Shown: positions 35,205-47,175 of the stretch, one piece after another | Numbering within the stretch: position 1 is the stretch's first letter | How the letters are laid out: the number at the start of each line of letters is the position of its first letter | Assembly (NCBI RefSeq): GCF_017591435.1 | Contig: NC_059304.1 | Coordinates: forward strand, 30,807,861 to 30,871,860 | Reading direction: 5' to 3' | Source of the DNA: Portunus trituberculatus | Taxonomy: Eukaryota > Arthropoda > Malacostraca > Decapoda > Portunidae | Length of the DNA: 64,000 nucleotides | Notes under the pieces: generated by a model | What the model was told of the DNA's origin: nothing | The model's database searches: none | The model's input: only the letters and a program-made list of their open reading frames with translations | Made by a program: the position numbers and the translations under genes

Positions 35205-36300
35205 TGGGCCGGCCTGTGTTGCTGGTTCCCCCTCAGCGGAGGAGGCCGCTGGCCTAAATAAGGCTTAGACCGAAACCTTGAGTTCTGGGAAGGAGGGGCC
35301 CTCCTGGGAGCCTGGCAGGAAGCAGCCGTCCGCCTGGGACCTCCTGACCGGTATGGGCGGAAAGAAGGCCTACCCAGCCGCCTGGCCTGATGCAACTCCT
35401 CACACTTCTTAATGACATCAAAGGGGAACAGCTCTGCAGTGCCAACTTCACAGTCCCAACGGCAAAGCTCCGTAAGGGCTGAATCGTTCACGTGAATGCG
35501 GGCCACTTCCTTCCTGAGCTGGTTAAAGTAACACACTGCAGAAGTCAGGAGACGTACACAGTTATTCAGGCCATCCAGGTAATCATCCACAGGCTTACCT
35601 TTCCTCTCCCCAATGTCACTCAGGCACTGGGCAACCGGAACCAGGGCCTTGGAGAGCAGGCCATTGGTGAAAACCAGGCGAGCATCAATCAGCCTGCCCC
35701 CCACACTTAGAGCCTTGGTAATAACTGCATTTGTAGCAGGCACAATCAGATTAGGAACATTGCTGGGCAACCTCACCTTACTACAGGTAGTTTTCACCCC
35801 CTCCGAGGTGGGGCGACGCCTGAGGCTATCATCTAAAATGCCTGCTAAACAGTCAGACAGGGGCTCACCTTTCTTCTCCTGACCATGAAAATGCCCTGCC
35901 AGTTCTTCCAAAGCCCGATGAAAATCAGTGTCTTCAAGTGCGCCCCGTGGGCCACCCAGGTCATCCAGCCCCGCTAGCGGGTCGGCCGCTGCCTCCCGCA
36001 CCTCACCGTCTTCGGATCCTGCGCTCTCGATGCTGCCAAGGCCACTGAAGTCCCCGCTGTCAGCCTGAGGCACCGTCTCAGGAGAACGCTTGTCCAGCTT
36101 TGCAATCAGGTCCGCCGCGATGGAACCCAGATGGCTGACACGATCCTGCAGGGACGGGCCAGCTGAGTTGACATCACGGGGCTGACTCGGCCCCGCTAGG
36201 GCCAAATCGGAAGCCAGCTGAAACGCTTTATCATGGCCAGGGTCACGACGGTCCCTTTTTCCCTTCTGAACATCAGACCAAGCACCATATTCTCAGGGGC
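35201..36300 (-). CDS. DIRS gag-like ORF1
   Basis: A continuous frame from about 36300 to 35201. A canonical ATG is not visible in this frame; translation may start in an upstream frame or the start may be lost. The acidic N-terminal half (VREAAADPLAGLDDLGG) precedes a conserved middle (SNVPNLIVPATNAVITKALS, YLDGLNNCVRLL) and a basic Arg/Pro-rich C-terminus (RRLGRPSFRPYRSGG, APRRAPPSQNSRFRSK), likely for RNA binding. No CCHC knuckle is present, as is normal for DIRS gag. It directly precedes reverse transcriptase. Confidence 0.78.
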
Positions 36301-36594
36301 GTTTCCTGCCCCGTGGAGGGGAAGCCGACCGAAGGAACAAGGCGAATGCTAAGGCCTGCTGGGTCCGCCATCTGCAAACGGGGCCACCTGACAACAGGGC
36401 AAATAAGCCAACACGATCCTAAGATCGAGAAGTGTACCACCATGTATCAGCAGCGCAGGGTAAAGGAGAAGGTGAAAACTGACCAGGACAAGTCCGAGGA
36501 GAAGCAGGCAAAGAAAAGGGTAGCAGCAGGCTCCGAGGAGCAGCCGGCAAAAAAACCTGAGATCTGAGCTCGTGTGTAGACCAGACGAGGACAA

Positions 36595-36675
36595 ACAACA
36601 GACTGACGAGGAGCGGCATAGACATCTCATTTGTTGCCTCAGTGACGTCAGTTTAAATATTGTGAAGTGAAATTT
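36595..36675. repeat. DIRS terminal repeat at the element's 5' side
   Basis: ACTGACGAGGAGCGGCATAG, then ACATCTCATTTGTTGCCTCA and GACGTCAGTTTAAATATTG. It is the inverted partner of 30830-30905 and of 31097-31141. Confidence 0.85.
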
Positions 36676-36724
36676 GTATATCCCTTGTAAAAACTAGGTC
36701 CAATCTCGCCGGCTCATCGTTTCC

Positions 36725-37279
36725 TCATATTCTTGTGTTTTCCTTTACTCTTTGGACCATCAAATTATCTATCATAAGGTTCAGGAATCTATCTCCCCAG
36801 GCATCTTCCCCCATACCACTTTCATAATTTTCCCAGTCCACCTCCTTACAGTTGAAATCTCCTACCAATATCACTTTTCTCCTTTCCTTAATGATTCTTG
36901 TAAGACTCCTTATTGTGTCATTTATCATGTCTTTATATTCTTGGTTAGTCCATGAGTTTGTTTTTGGTGGCACATATGTTCCAATGATTGTTAACTCCTT
37001 TTTATTAATATGTATCTTAGTATACAGTATTTCTGATTTTCCTTCCCCAAACTCCACTTGATTTACCACTATCTCCTTCCTTAACATCATCATGACTCCT
37101 CCTCCTCCTTTACCCACTCTATCTCTCCTCCATATATTATATCTTTTATCTATGTCTATTTTTATTGTCTCATTTAACTTTGTTTCCACCAGGCATACAA
37201 TATCTGGTTCTTCTTCCTTTATGTAATCTCTTAATTCTAATTTATTAGATAAAATCCCATCTATGTTTGTATACATCAT
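36725..37279 (-). CDS. Family 1 copy 1: ORF2 APE-type endonuclease
   Basis: This domain nicks target DNA to start insertion. MMYTNIDGILSNKLELRDYI, DIVCLVETKLNE (catalytic Glu), TIIGTYVPPKTNSW and VILVGDFNCKEVDWENY (Asp-x-Asn) are visible. The SDH block lies beyond the DIRS junction, at 30740-30790, as SDHIILEMDI-like sequence. The frame begins with an ATG just downstream of a region coding basic residues, a plausible ORF2 start. Confidence 0.88.
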   Translation of the reverse strand: MMYTNIDGILSNKLELRDYIKEEEPDIVCLVETKLNETIKIDIDKRYNIWRRDRVGKGGGGVMMMLRKEIVVNQVEFGEGKSEILYTKIHINKKELTIIGTYVPPKTNSWTNQEYKDMINDTIRSLTRIIKERRKVILVGDFNCKEVDWENYESGMGEDAWGDRFLNLMIDNLMVQRVKENTRI

Positions 37280-37484
37280 TTTTAATCTCTTGTTCTTATC
37301 ATTTTTAGTTAAACTTTTTCCATTTTTTCTCTTCCTTCTCTTTTATATACCATTTCCTTATCCTGTCTCCTATAATTCTCCAAAAAAATGCCTTCTTCTC
37401 CTCCTCTGACCTTTCATTAATTTTTTCCCTTGCTTCTGCCACCAGTTCGGTGTGTCTCTTCCATTCCTCTTAGTTTCTATTTTT

Positions 37485-37622
<138 letters not shown>

Positions 37623-37639
37623 TTGCAACCTTCTGTTTC

Positions 37640-38225
37640 TCTGAGTTTGTTTTTCTATATAGTACTTCTTATGCTGCTGCTTGTGATTTTAGTAATATCT
37701 TAATTGGTCTCACTGTTTCTTTTTGATATGGTCCCATTATATGGATTTCTTCTACTTCCTCTTCTAAGTTCTGTCTATCCTCATCATTTAGATGTTTTAG
37801 TAGGTCTTTTACTGATTTCATTTCGTCCTTTTCCCTTCTTGGTCTATATTTAACATTTTTTTCTTTCAGTCCAAAAGTAATTACACTTTTTTTTCTGCAA
37901 TTTCTCTTACTAAATTTTCCTTTTTCTTCAGGACTCCTATCATTTTGCTTGTCATATTTTCATCTCTTTCTTTTAACTGTTCTTGAAATACTTCCTTGTC
38001 TTTCTTATCTTGGTTTCTCTATGCCTGTACTTCTTTTTTAATCATGTCTTGTACTCTTTCTTCTTCTTTGTTAACTAGATCTTTCAGCTTCTCTTTTTCT
38101 TTCTCGGCTTTACCGAGTCCTTCTTCCATCAATTTCTTGTAGTAAGCTATTTGCACTTTTAATTCTTCATTTTCGGTTCTTAGCCTAGTTTTGTTTTCGT
38201 CCACTCTTTTTATCCTTTCTTTCAA
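37640..38225 (-). pseudogene. Family 1 copy 1: ORF1 C-terminal part
   Basis: 38225-38019 is strongly helical and charged (RTENEELKVQIAYYKKLMEE, EKEKEKLKDLVNKEEER), a coiled coil for trimer-like assembly. Beyond a break, the minus strand encodes an RRM-like segment (FGLKEKN..YRPRREKDEMKS, KDLLKHLNDEDRQN). ORF1 of such elements is an RNA-binding protein. Its N-terminus is lost by 5' truncation at 38255. Confidence 0.7.
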
Positions 38226-38252
38226 TTTCTGGAGCTCTTTATCCTGTTCTTC

Positions 38253-38285
<33 letters not shown>

Positions 38286-38436
38286 TCACCTAGTTGTATT
38301 CACCTAGTTGTAATTTTACAGGGCCTGGGTATCATACTCGTGTGGCCCCGTCTCCATATCTACACACATCCAACTTTCCTTTAAAACTATGCACACTCCT
38401 CGTTGACACCACCTCCTCACTCAAACTATTCCACAC

Positions 38437-39615
38437 CTACACACATCTCTGTGGGAAACTATATTTCTTCACATCCTTCAAGCATATTCCCTTGGCTATC
38501 TTTTTACTATGCGATCTCGTAGTTCTATTTAAATTTTCCTCTCTCAACATCATTTGTTCATTATTCACTTCATCCAAATCATTCAACAGTTTATAAACCT
38601 GTATTAAATCTCCTCTTTCTCTTCTTTGTTCCAAGGTAAGCAAATTCATTTATTTTAATCTCTCCTCATAGGTCATTTTTGCCAATTCCGGCACCATTTT
38701 TGTTACCATTCTCTGCAATTTCTCCAACTTCCTTATATGCTTCTTTTTATAAGGGGACCAAACCACCCCAGCATATTCCAATCTTGGTCTAATTACCGTA
38801 CTAATTAATTTCTTCATCATATCTTTATCCATATAATGAAAGGCTAATCCAATATTTCTAATCAAATTATATGTTTCTCCAAACATCTTGTCAATATGAG
38901 CCTCAAACTGTCCATGGTCTTGTATTATCACTCCCAAATCCTTTTCCTTTTCCACCTTTTTCAACACTACTCCTTCACCCATCTTGTATGACCCTCTTGG
39001 CCGTCTTCCACTCTTCCCCATCTCCATTACATGACTTTTGCTCAGATAAAATTCCATCTCCCACCTCTTGCTCCACTCCCAAATCATATCCAGATCTGCC
39101 TGTAAAATTTCACAATCTTCTTCACTCTTCACATACCTACCCAACTTCGCATCATCTGCAAACAAATTAATATAACTGTTTTTTCCCTCTGGCATATCAT
39201 TAATATAGACAAGGAAAAGTATTGGTGCCAGCACCGAACCCTGTGGGACTCCACTCTCCACCACCAATCAGTCCGACTTTGCATCCCTTATTACTGTTCT
39301 CATCTCCCTCCATCTCAAGTAGTTTTCCATCCACTTTAACACTTTTCCCTTCAGTCCTCCATAAATCTCTAATTTCCATAGCAGTCTCATGTGAGGTACC
39401 TTGTCGAAAGCTTTTTTTAAATCCAAATATACACAGTCCATCCATACCTCTCTCTCTTGTATTTTGTCAACCACTCTTGAATAAAAGCTCAGTAGATTTG
39501 TTACACATGACCTCCCTTTTCTAAAGCCAAATTGATGATTCGATAATAACTTATGATCCTCCAGGAACTGTATCCAATATTTCTTTATCACCCTCTCACA
39601 AATCTTACTGACCAC
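38437..39615 (-). pseudogene. Copy 2: reverse transcriptase, 3' two thirds
   Basis: 39615-39268 carries SNHQFGFRKGRSCVTNLLSF and CVYLDLKKAFDKVPHMRLL. 39267-38650 carries ESGVPQGSVLAPILFLVYIN, INLFADDAKLGRY and RPRLEYAGVVWSPYKKKH. 38649-38437 carries the C-terminal TRSHSKKIAKGICLKDVKKY. Two frame breaks separate the pieces. All palm motifs are preserved. Confidence 0.9.
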
Positions 39616-39912
39616 ACTTGTTAACCCTTAACTTCCGGTCGATATAAACGCTTCCAGAACGTCCAAGTGACGGATTCGTCCCAGTAATCAAGATTTTTCC
39701 GGCGTAATTTTAAGTCTCTCGCTCTCTTGAGGCGGATGGTGAGTAGAAGTATCTGGCATCTTTACCACACAAGTGTTTCCACAAGAGCTCCTAATTTTAG
39801 AGGTAACTGAACTGTTTTCCCGTTTTATGGGCGACACTTGGCAACTCCGGTGACGCGCTGGGTAGAAAGGTCAGTGATAACAGCGAAGGATCGGGTCAGA
39901 TTGTAAATCACC

Positions 39913-40920
39913 ATGGAGCAAGGCAGAACCCTTTTACTTAGCAGTGGTTCTGAGCTAGAAGAAAGTGACAGTGAATATATAGAAGAAGAAACTGGGGAAA
40001 GTGAAGAGACTAGTAGTTAGGACACGGATGTAGAGCATCATTCACCTACTTTCTCAGGAGAACAGACAGAGAGACAGAGACTCTTACACAGTATAAGTGA
40101 CAGTGAAGGCAATAATGATGAAGAACAGACTCCAGATAATGTGTCAAGGACACAGAGTGTTTCTAGGAGACGAGGCATGCGCTCCTCCTCGCGTTCTGGG
40201 GAGACGATCACGTGGCAGAGGTGGCGCGAGACCCGACCTGTCTTTCAATGGAGGAATTCAATGATGATTTTTTCCCAGTTATGCCTGATTTATCTGTGTC
40301 TCCTGGCATAACAGCTGAATTCCTCCTGTGCAACACAATTGTGACTATTTCATGGCATTTTTCAGTGATGCTTTCTTGGACCATATAGTGAGTGAGAGCA
40401 ACACTTTTCATGATGAAGAAACAGCAGATGATGATGATGTGCCCCATAGCTCTCACGAGAAAGAGTGGAAAACATCACAAGAAATGAACTCCTGACGCTC
40501 ATAGCCGCCACGCTTCTTATGAGTCATTCGAGAAAAGCTTTGAGGCATGATTATTGGAAGAAGAGTGATCTGCTGTACATGCCAATCTTTGCACGGTACA
40601 TAACAAGGGACAGATATGACAACATATTGAAATACCTTCACTTCTGCAATGTTAAAACTGATGATCCACTCTGGAAAATTAGGCCTGTCATACAGTCTCG
40701 TAAATAAATTCAAGTCCTTTTCAAGCCATTTCAAAACCTAGTGATAGATGAGTCACTTATGCTTTTCAAGGGAAGACTCATTTTCAAGCAATATATACCA
40801 TCAAAGCGACATCGCTTTGTGTGAAAATGTATATCATATGTGATTGTGAAACAGGATATGTGCTTGATTTTATCTTTCATACTGGTACTGAATTTGATGG
40901 CATCACAAAGAATCATCCGC
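39913..40920 (+). pseudogene. piggyBac transposase relic
   Basis: An acidic N-terminus begins MEQGRTLLLSSGSELEESDS at 39913 and meets a stop near 40018. MAFFSDAFLDHIVSESN-type sequence lies near 40350. The open piece 40465-40707 has LLTLIAATLLMSHSRKALRH, DRYDNILKYLHFCN and DPLWKIRPVI. Then FQNLVIDESLMLFKGRL and FKQYIPSKRHRF follow near 40730-40820, with CDCETGYVLDF. These are recognisable piggyBac DDE-domain blocks. Several frameshifts and loss of the C-terminal part and Cys-rich tail leave it inactive. Confidence 0.88.
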
Positions 40921-40943
40921 TGGGCCTACACACATCAACACTT

Positions 40944-41298
<355 letters not shown>

Positions 41299-41465
41299 TC
41301 GCTCTCCTGTTTCCTCTTGACTGGTCAAACCGTGCCGGAGGAGGAAACTTTGATAAGGCAATAACTAAACTCTCAGACGTCATATCGAGCTGGAAAGTAC
41401 ATCATTGTATTCAGAATAACACAGAGAAAATAATTATCAGTATTCAAACTGTGTTCTGACAATTT

Positions 41466-42348
41466 TTAGGTGTACCATTTTTCCCCGTCATTAGACAGGA
41501 AAAAATATTTTAATCCCCGGAAGTTAAGGGTTAAAGACACAGGTCTATAGTTAAGAGGCTCTTCTTTACTGCCTCCCTTATAAATGGGCACCACTTCAGC
41601 TTTTTTCCACTCTACCGGTACTTCTCCGGTTTCTAATGAGCACCTTACAATATCATATAATGGATCTATCAATTCTTCTCTACATTCCTTCAATAATTTG
41701 CCTGAAACTTCATCTGGTCCCATCGCTTTATCTTCTTTAAGTTCCTCGTTCCTCTAACATTTTATATAACTCCTTTTTGGGTATCTTAATGTCATCCATG
41801 TACACATTTCCTTTTACATTCTGAGGGTTTACAAACATTGTTTCTTTAGTAAATACTTATTGAAACTTATTATTTAGCAATTCTGCAATATTCTTAGGGT
41901 CATCTACTATCCCTTGCTTTCCTTTTAATCTTTCAATGGACTCTCTCTTTTTAAGTTTACCATTTATGAATCTGTAAAACAATTTTGGATGTTCCTTACT
42001 CCTGTCTACAATATCTTTTTCAAATTTTCTTTCTTCCTCCCTCCTTACCCTCACACACTCATTTCTTGCTACTCTATAATTCTCCTTATTTAGTATATTC
42101 CTGCTCTTTTTCCATCTTTTCCAAGCCACATCTCTCTTTTCTTTAGCCTTAGCACAAGTTGCATTAAACCAATCCTTTCTTCCTTCCTCTCTCGGTTTAT
42201 ACTTTGGTACAAATTTCTTAACTCCTTCTTTATAATATTTCATAAAAATCTCTTTTTTTTTTTGCACTTCTCTGCTTTGTAACATCTCCCAATCTAATGT
42301 TCTGAAATAGTTTTTCAAATTTTCTGTGTCCATCTTTCTATAATTCAA
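41466..42348 (-). pseudogene. Copy 2: ORF2 linker and start of reverse transcriptase
   Basis: 41723-41531 encodes MGPDEVSGKLLKECREEL and EPLNYRPVSLT, continuing into 39620 across the piggyBac insertion. 42348-41857 encodes the basic linker (KYKPREEGRKDWFNATCAKA, RESIERLKGKQGIVDDPKN). A frame break lies near 41755-41860. Confidence 0.85.
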
Positions 42349-42559
42349 TCTACCACTCCTGTATTTCTCATCTCTTCTTCACTGTGTTATTGCCATCTGC
42401 ATTTTCATAACCACATGACCACTCTTTCCCAATGGGGATTGTATATCCCCACAAAGGTACACTTCTCGTGTTAACACCAAATCCAGTCTAGCTGGTTCAT
42501 CATCTCCTCTATATCTAGTATTTTCTTTCACCCTCTGTTCCATCATATTTTCCATCATT

Positions 42560-43252
42560 AGATTAAGGAATCTCTCTCCCTATGCTTCCTCTCCAACACC
42601 ACTTACTAGATTTTCCCAATCCACTTCTTTACAATTAAAATCTCCTACTAGTATCACCTTTCTTTTTCCAGTTAATACACTTTCCAAACTCTGTAAAGTA
42701 TCCTTGATCATATTGTCGTATTCCCTTAATGTCCAAGAATTTGTTTTAGGAGGTACATAGGTCACCATGATTATTAATTCTTTTCCATCACTTTTTAACC
42801 TTATGCTTATCACTTCTGTTGTTCTTCCCATACCAAACCTTATCCACATTTATCTCCTTCTTCGTCATAATCATAACTCCTCCTCCACCTTTACCCTCTC
42901 TATCCTTTCTCCATATATTATATTTATTATCCAAATTTACCTTTGTTTTTTCATGTAATTTTGTCTCAGTCAAACACACTATATCAGGCTTCTCCACCAT
43001 CATATAGTCTTGCAATTCCAATCTACTTGACAGTATCCCATCTATATTAGTATACATTACGGTCCACCTACTGCTCCCTCTAGGGTTCCTCCATTCCTTC
43101 TCTCCACATACCATTTTCTGACTCTCTCCTATAACTCTCCAAAAAACTTTTCTTTTCCTCTTCAGACCGCACATCATTTTTCCTTCTCGCCTCTTCCAAC
43201 AATTCCTTATATCTTCTCCTCTCTTCCTCATTTCTATTTTTCTTATGTACAC
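42560..43252 (-). pseudogene. Copy 2: APE-type endonuclease
   Basis: 43252-42788 contains TVMYTNIDGILSSRLELQDY, DIVCLTETKLHEKTKV and DREGKGGGGVMIMTKKEI. 42849-42580 contains IMVTYVPPKTNSWTLREYD and KVILVGDFNCKEVDWENL. They overlap in different frames, separated by one indel near 42820. The catalytic Glu and Asp-x-Asn residues are present. Confidence 0.85.
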
Positions 43253-43336
43253 CTCTTTACAACCTTCTACCTCTTAATTTTGATGTTCTATATAAAATGT
43301 CCTTTGCAGATTGTTGTGACTTCAGTACTACTTTAA

Positions 43337-43492
43337 CCCCTTCATACTGATGTTAAAAAGCCCACCTGTATGATATACTTAGTGCCTCCAGCGCTGGAAA
43401 CTCTGCAAGCTTGTCATACTTGTCGCCTTTGTGTATTATGCTGCTATTTTTAGTCACTATATTGCCTTCAAGAGGAGTGGACGCTTCTCTCT

Positions 43493-43543
<51 letters not shown>

Positions 43544-43676
43544 TTGCTAATATTTTAGACACAAGCGGACATATGTAGCTTATCTTTCGAGAGGAAGAGG
43601 GGAGGGAGGAAGGAGAGGGAAACGAAGGGGAGAGAGAGAGAGAGAGAGAGAGATTAGAAAATTTGTTGTTTTTGTA

Positions 43677-43732
<56 letters not shown>

Positions 43733-43809
43733 TACGAATGTTACAAGGCATGTAACTTATCTTTCGAGAGGGAGAGGGGGATGGAGGGAAGGGAGATGGG
43801 GAGGGAGGG

Positions 43810-43862
<53 letters not shown>

Positions 43863-44118
43863 GAACAGTCTATGCCATTGGGTAATTTTAGACACAAGGC
43901 GGGACACATGTAGCTTATCTTTAGTGATTGGTGGAGACAAGGATGGTGGGAGGAGCACTAGGATTTCAAAGACAGCATCTTGTAGTTGGTATCCAACACA
44001 CTATACGGGACAACTGAACTGAAGAAAGCTCAGAAAGAAATATGACGCCCACGAGGCGTCACCGTATTTGCTACTGGGGCTTCATGACGCCTACATAGGC
44101 GTCACCGTATTGAAGGGG
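43337..44118. mobile_element. TTAA-flanked piggyBac-like MITE
   Basis: TTAA at 43333-43336 and 44119-44122. Ends CCCCTTCA-TAC (left) and CCCCTTCAATAC (right, reverse complement). No coding capacity. Inside are GA and GT tracts with AGCTTATCTTT motifs at about 43578, 43757 and 43912. Near the right end the palindrome GACGCC-x5-GGCGTC occurs twice, each followed by ACCGTATT. Confidence 0.88.
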
Positions 44119-44122
44119 TTAA

Positions 44123-44460
44123 TCGGTCTCCTTACTCCCTCCTTATATGGACCCAGTCTATGGATCTCCTCCACTTCTTCTTGTAGGTCTTTTTTTCCTC
44201 ATCATTTAGATTTTTGAACAGATCTCTTACCGTTTTTAATTATTCTTTAATTCTCTTAGGCTTATATGTTATATTTTGTTCTTTCATCCCAAATATTAAC
44301 ACACTCTTCTTCTTTTTTGCTATTTCTCATATCAATGTTTCCTTATTCTTCATAACATTAACCAGTTCCTTAGACCTTTCTTTTTTATCTTCATTCAACT
44401 GATCTTTAATTATTTCTTGTAATCCAACCATCTCTGCTTCCCTCGACTCAGTCCATTGTG
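44123..44460 (-). pseudogene. Copy 2: ORF1 RRM-like part
   Basis: The minus strand reads SVLIFGMKEQNITY-like sequence, then an acidic helix and HRLGPYKEG. This parallels the better preserved 48147-48509 of copy 3. Two frame breaks occur. It follows the coiled coil at 44474-44878. Confidence 0.6.
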
Positions 44461-44473
44461 TTTTCTTCATTTC

Positions 44474-44878
44474 TCACTCCCTTTCAAACCTTTCACTTTG
44501 CTCACTGATCATTTCCTTAAAGTCATCTTTCTCCTTTACGACTTTCTCCATTTTCTCCTCCAACCGTCTCTTGTATTTTTTAACCTCCACTCTCAAGTGT
44601 GCATTCTCATCCACCAATCGTTTTTCATTTTCCTCCAGTCTCTTGACTTTTTCCTTCAAAGCCTTGCGGAATTCTCTATCCTGCTCCTCCTCACTCCTCT
44701 GAACTTTTAATTCCTTCACCAACTCCTCAAATTTTTTTTCTAGCATTACCAATCTTCCTTGCATTGTTGCTCCTGTTGAAGATGGAGTCATATTTTGAAT
44801 GGTTACTTTTGGTTTTGCATCCTGGGCCTCATCGGCATATTTTGAATTTGGTAACTTATTTCTTACTGGTGTATCCAT
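44474..44878 (-). CDS. Copy 2: ORF1 N-terminus with coiled coil
   Basis: 134-codon frame from ATG at 44878 (MDTPVRNKLPNSKYADEAQD). From about residue 42 to the end it is almost entirely Glu/Lys/Leu/Val heptads (MLEKKFEELVKELKVQRSEE, RLEENEKRLVDENAHLRVEV). A coiled coil of this length is usual in ORF1 proteins, which assemble on element RNA. About 340 bp of 5' UTR lie upstream, so this copy probably retains its promoter region. The frame is interrupted before the RRM-like part. Confidence 0.75.
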   Translation of the reverse strand: MDTPVRNKLPNSKYADEAQDAKPKVTIQNMTPSSTGATMQGRLVMLEKKFEELVKELKVQRSEEEQDREFRKALKEKVKRLEENEKRLVDENAHLRVEVKKYKRRLEEKMEKVVKEKDDFKEMISEQSERFERE

Positions 44879-45262
44879 TTCATTTCACTCTTCCTGGGAG
44901 CGTGTGGGTGTGTGGTGGTGTGCACTGGCGGACAGGCCTGGTAGCTTTAAGTGTGTGGTGGGATGTGTTGGCAGCTGTTTATGGCTGGCCTTTGTGTGGT
45001 TTCTGCGCTGTCATTTGGAGTGCGGAGGTTCCAACACCTCCGATCACTCTTATGTACACGCCACAAGGCTACGTTCACTCTGTACACGTTCACTCGCTCT
45101 GGTTGCCCTTTTGTACTAGTGACGGTTCTCATTCCAAGCACATTGTTTAGTGTGTGGAGTGTTAGGTACATGGTACTCTGAGCAAGGAGGCACGTCCGCT
45201 CTCCACGGAGCGCGGAGTGTGTGTGAGTATTTACCTAATTGTAGTTTTACAGGGCCTGGGCT

Positions 45263-46514
45263 TTATGCTCGTGTGGTCCCGTCTCCATATCTACACTTAT
45301 CCAATTTTTGTTTAAAACTATGTACACTCTTTGCTGACACCACTTCCTCACTCAAACTGTTCCAAGTCTGAACACATCTTTGCAGGAAACTAAATTTTTT
45401 AACATCTCTCAGACATCGTCCCTTCCTTAGTTTCTTACTATGCGATCTTGTGCTTCTAAAGTCATATTCTTCTCTCAGGATCAGTTTCTCAATATCCACT
45501 TCATCCATTCCGTTAATCAATTTATAAACTTGTATCAGATCCCCTCTCTCTCTTCTCTGCTCCAAGGTTGGTAGATCCATAGCCTTTAGTCTCTCCTCAT
45601 ATGTCATCATTTTAAATTCTGGAACCATTCTTGTAGCCATTTTTTGTAGTCTCTCTAATTTTCTTATGTGTTTCTTTTTATGGGAAGTCCACACAATTCC
45701 TGCATATTCCAATCTAGGTCTTATTTTAGTACTTATCAATTTCTTCATCATTTCCTTGTCCATATAGAGTAATGCTACTCCAATATTCCTTAGCAAATTA
45801 TACGTCTCTCTGAAAATTCTATCAATATGGCTGACCGGTTGATTATTTTCTTCCATTGTCACTCCCAAGTTCTTTACCTTTTTTACTTTTTCTAGTTCTA
45901 CTCCATCTCTCATCTTATAGATTCCCACTGGTCGTCTTTCACTTTTTCCCATTTCCATAACATGGCTTTTGTCCACATTGAATTCCATCTCCAATTTTTT
46001 GCTCCATTTCCAGATCTTGTTTAAGTCTTCCTGTAGTATTTCACAATCCTCTTTTTGTTTAATGACTCTGCACAGTTTCGCATCGTCCGCAAACAGATTT
46101 ATGTAGCTGTTCACTCCCTCCGGCATGTCATTTATATATACGAGAAAAAGTATTGGCGCCAATACTGACCCCTGTGGCACTCCTCTGTCTACTGTTCTCC
46201 ACTTGGACTTCATATCTTTAACTATCTAAATAAATACAGTCAACCCATCCCTCTCTCTCTTGTACTTTATCAACTATTCTAGAGTAGAAACTCAATAAAT
46301 TTGTCACACATGACCGACCTTTTCTAAAACCAAATTGGCTATTTGATAATATTTTGTTGTCTTCAAGAAACTCAATCCATTGCTTCTTTATTACTTTTTC
46401 ACACATCTTGCATATTACACTAGTTAGTGATACCGGTCTGTAATTTAAAGGTTCTTCCTTCCTTCCGCTCTTATATATGGGAACCACCTCAGCTCTTTTC
46501 CACTCCACTGGCAC
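45263..46514 (-). pseudogene. Copy 3: reverse transcriptase with internal deletion
   Basis: 46514-46218 holds EPLNYRPVSLTSVICKM and SQFGFRKGRSCVTNLLSF. 46213-45263 (316 codons) holds DRGVPQGSVLAPILFLVYIN, NLFADDAKLC, RPRLEYAGIVWTSHKKKH and the C-terminal QTWNSLSEEVVSAKSVHSF. The segment with LKKAFDKVPH is missing at 46225, so motif A and its Asp are gone. Catalysis is impossible. Confidence 0.92.
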
Positions 46515-47175
46515 TGTTCCATTTTCAATTGAGCATTTTATGATGTTGTATATTGGACTTGCTAGTTCTTCCCTACATTCTTTCAGTATTCTGCCTGAGA
46601 CTTCATCCGTCCCATTGCCTTTTCCTCATCTAGTTCCGTCATCAACTTTTTATTTCAAGCTTGGTTACTTTAATCTCTTTCATATAGACAGTCTCTATTA
46701 CCCTGTGGTCTTTCAAATTTGGATTCCTTAATAAAGACCTCATGAAATTTACTATTTAACAGTTCTGCCATACTTTTGGGTCTTCCACCATTCCGTTTTC
46801 TCCTTTTAACCTTTCTATTGTTTCTTTTTGTCTTATTTTTCCATTTATGAATCTGTAGAACAATTTTGGTTGTTCCTTACATTTTTCGACAATGTCCTTT
46901 TCATAGTTCCTTTCTTCTTCCTTTCTCACCTTAGCATATTCATTTCTTGCTGTTTTGAAGTTTTCCTTATTTTCTGGATTTCTGTTTCTTCTCCACCTTT
47001 TCCATGCTCCATCTCGTTTCTCCTTTGCCCTAGCACATCTTGCATTAAACCAATCTTTCTTTCCTTCTTCTTTAGGTCTATATTTCGGACATATTCCTGA
47101 CCCCAGTTTTGTATATTTCCAAAAATAAGTTATATTTCTCTTGAACCGTTAATGAGTTTTCCATCTCCTCCCAGT

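Larger units (their letters stand above)
30791..36675 (-). mobile_element. DIRS-type tyrosine-recombinase retrotransposon
   Basis: Minus-strand gag, reverse transcriptase, RNase H and tyrosine recombinase, with inverted terminal repeats and an internal complementary region. This is the diagnostic DIRS layout, without integrase. It interrupts family 1 copy 1 between TTAATTG and GTATATCCC with no target-site duplication, as is usual for DIRS. A Tigger-like element is nested at 33227-34227. The frames have only a few lesions, so this is a fairly recent or slightly error-affected copy. Confidence 0.93.

Noticed and set aside
36313..36567. Lys/Glu-rich plus-strand open frame near the DIRS 5' end
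   Set aside because: Antisense to the DIRS leader with no family motif; its composition follows local purine richness.
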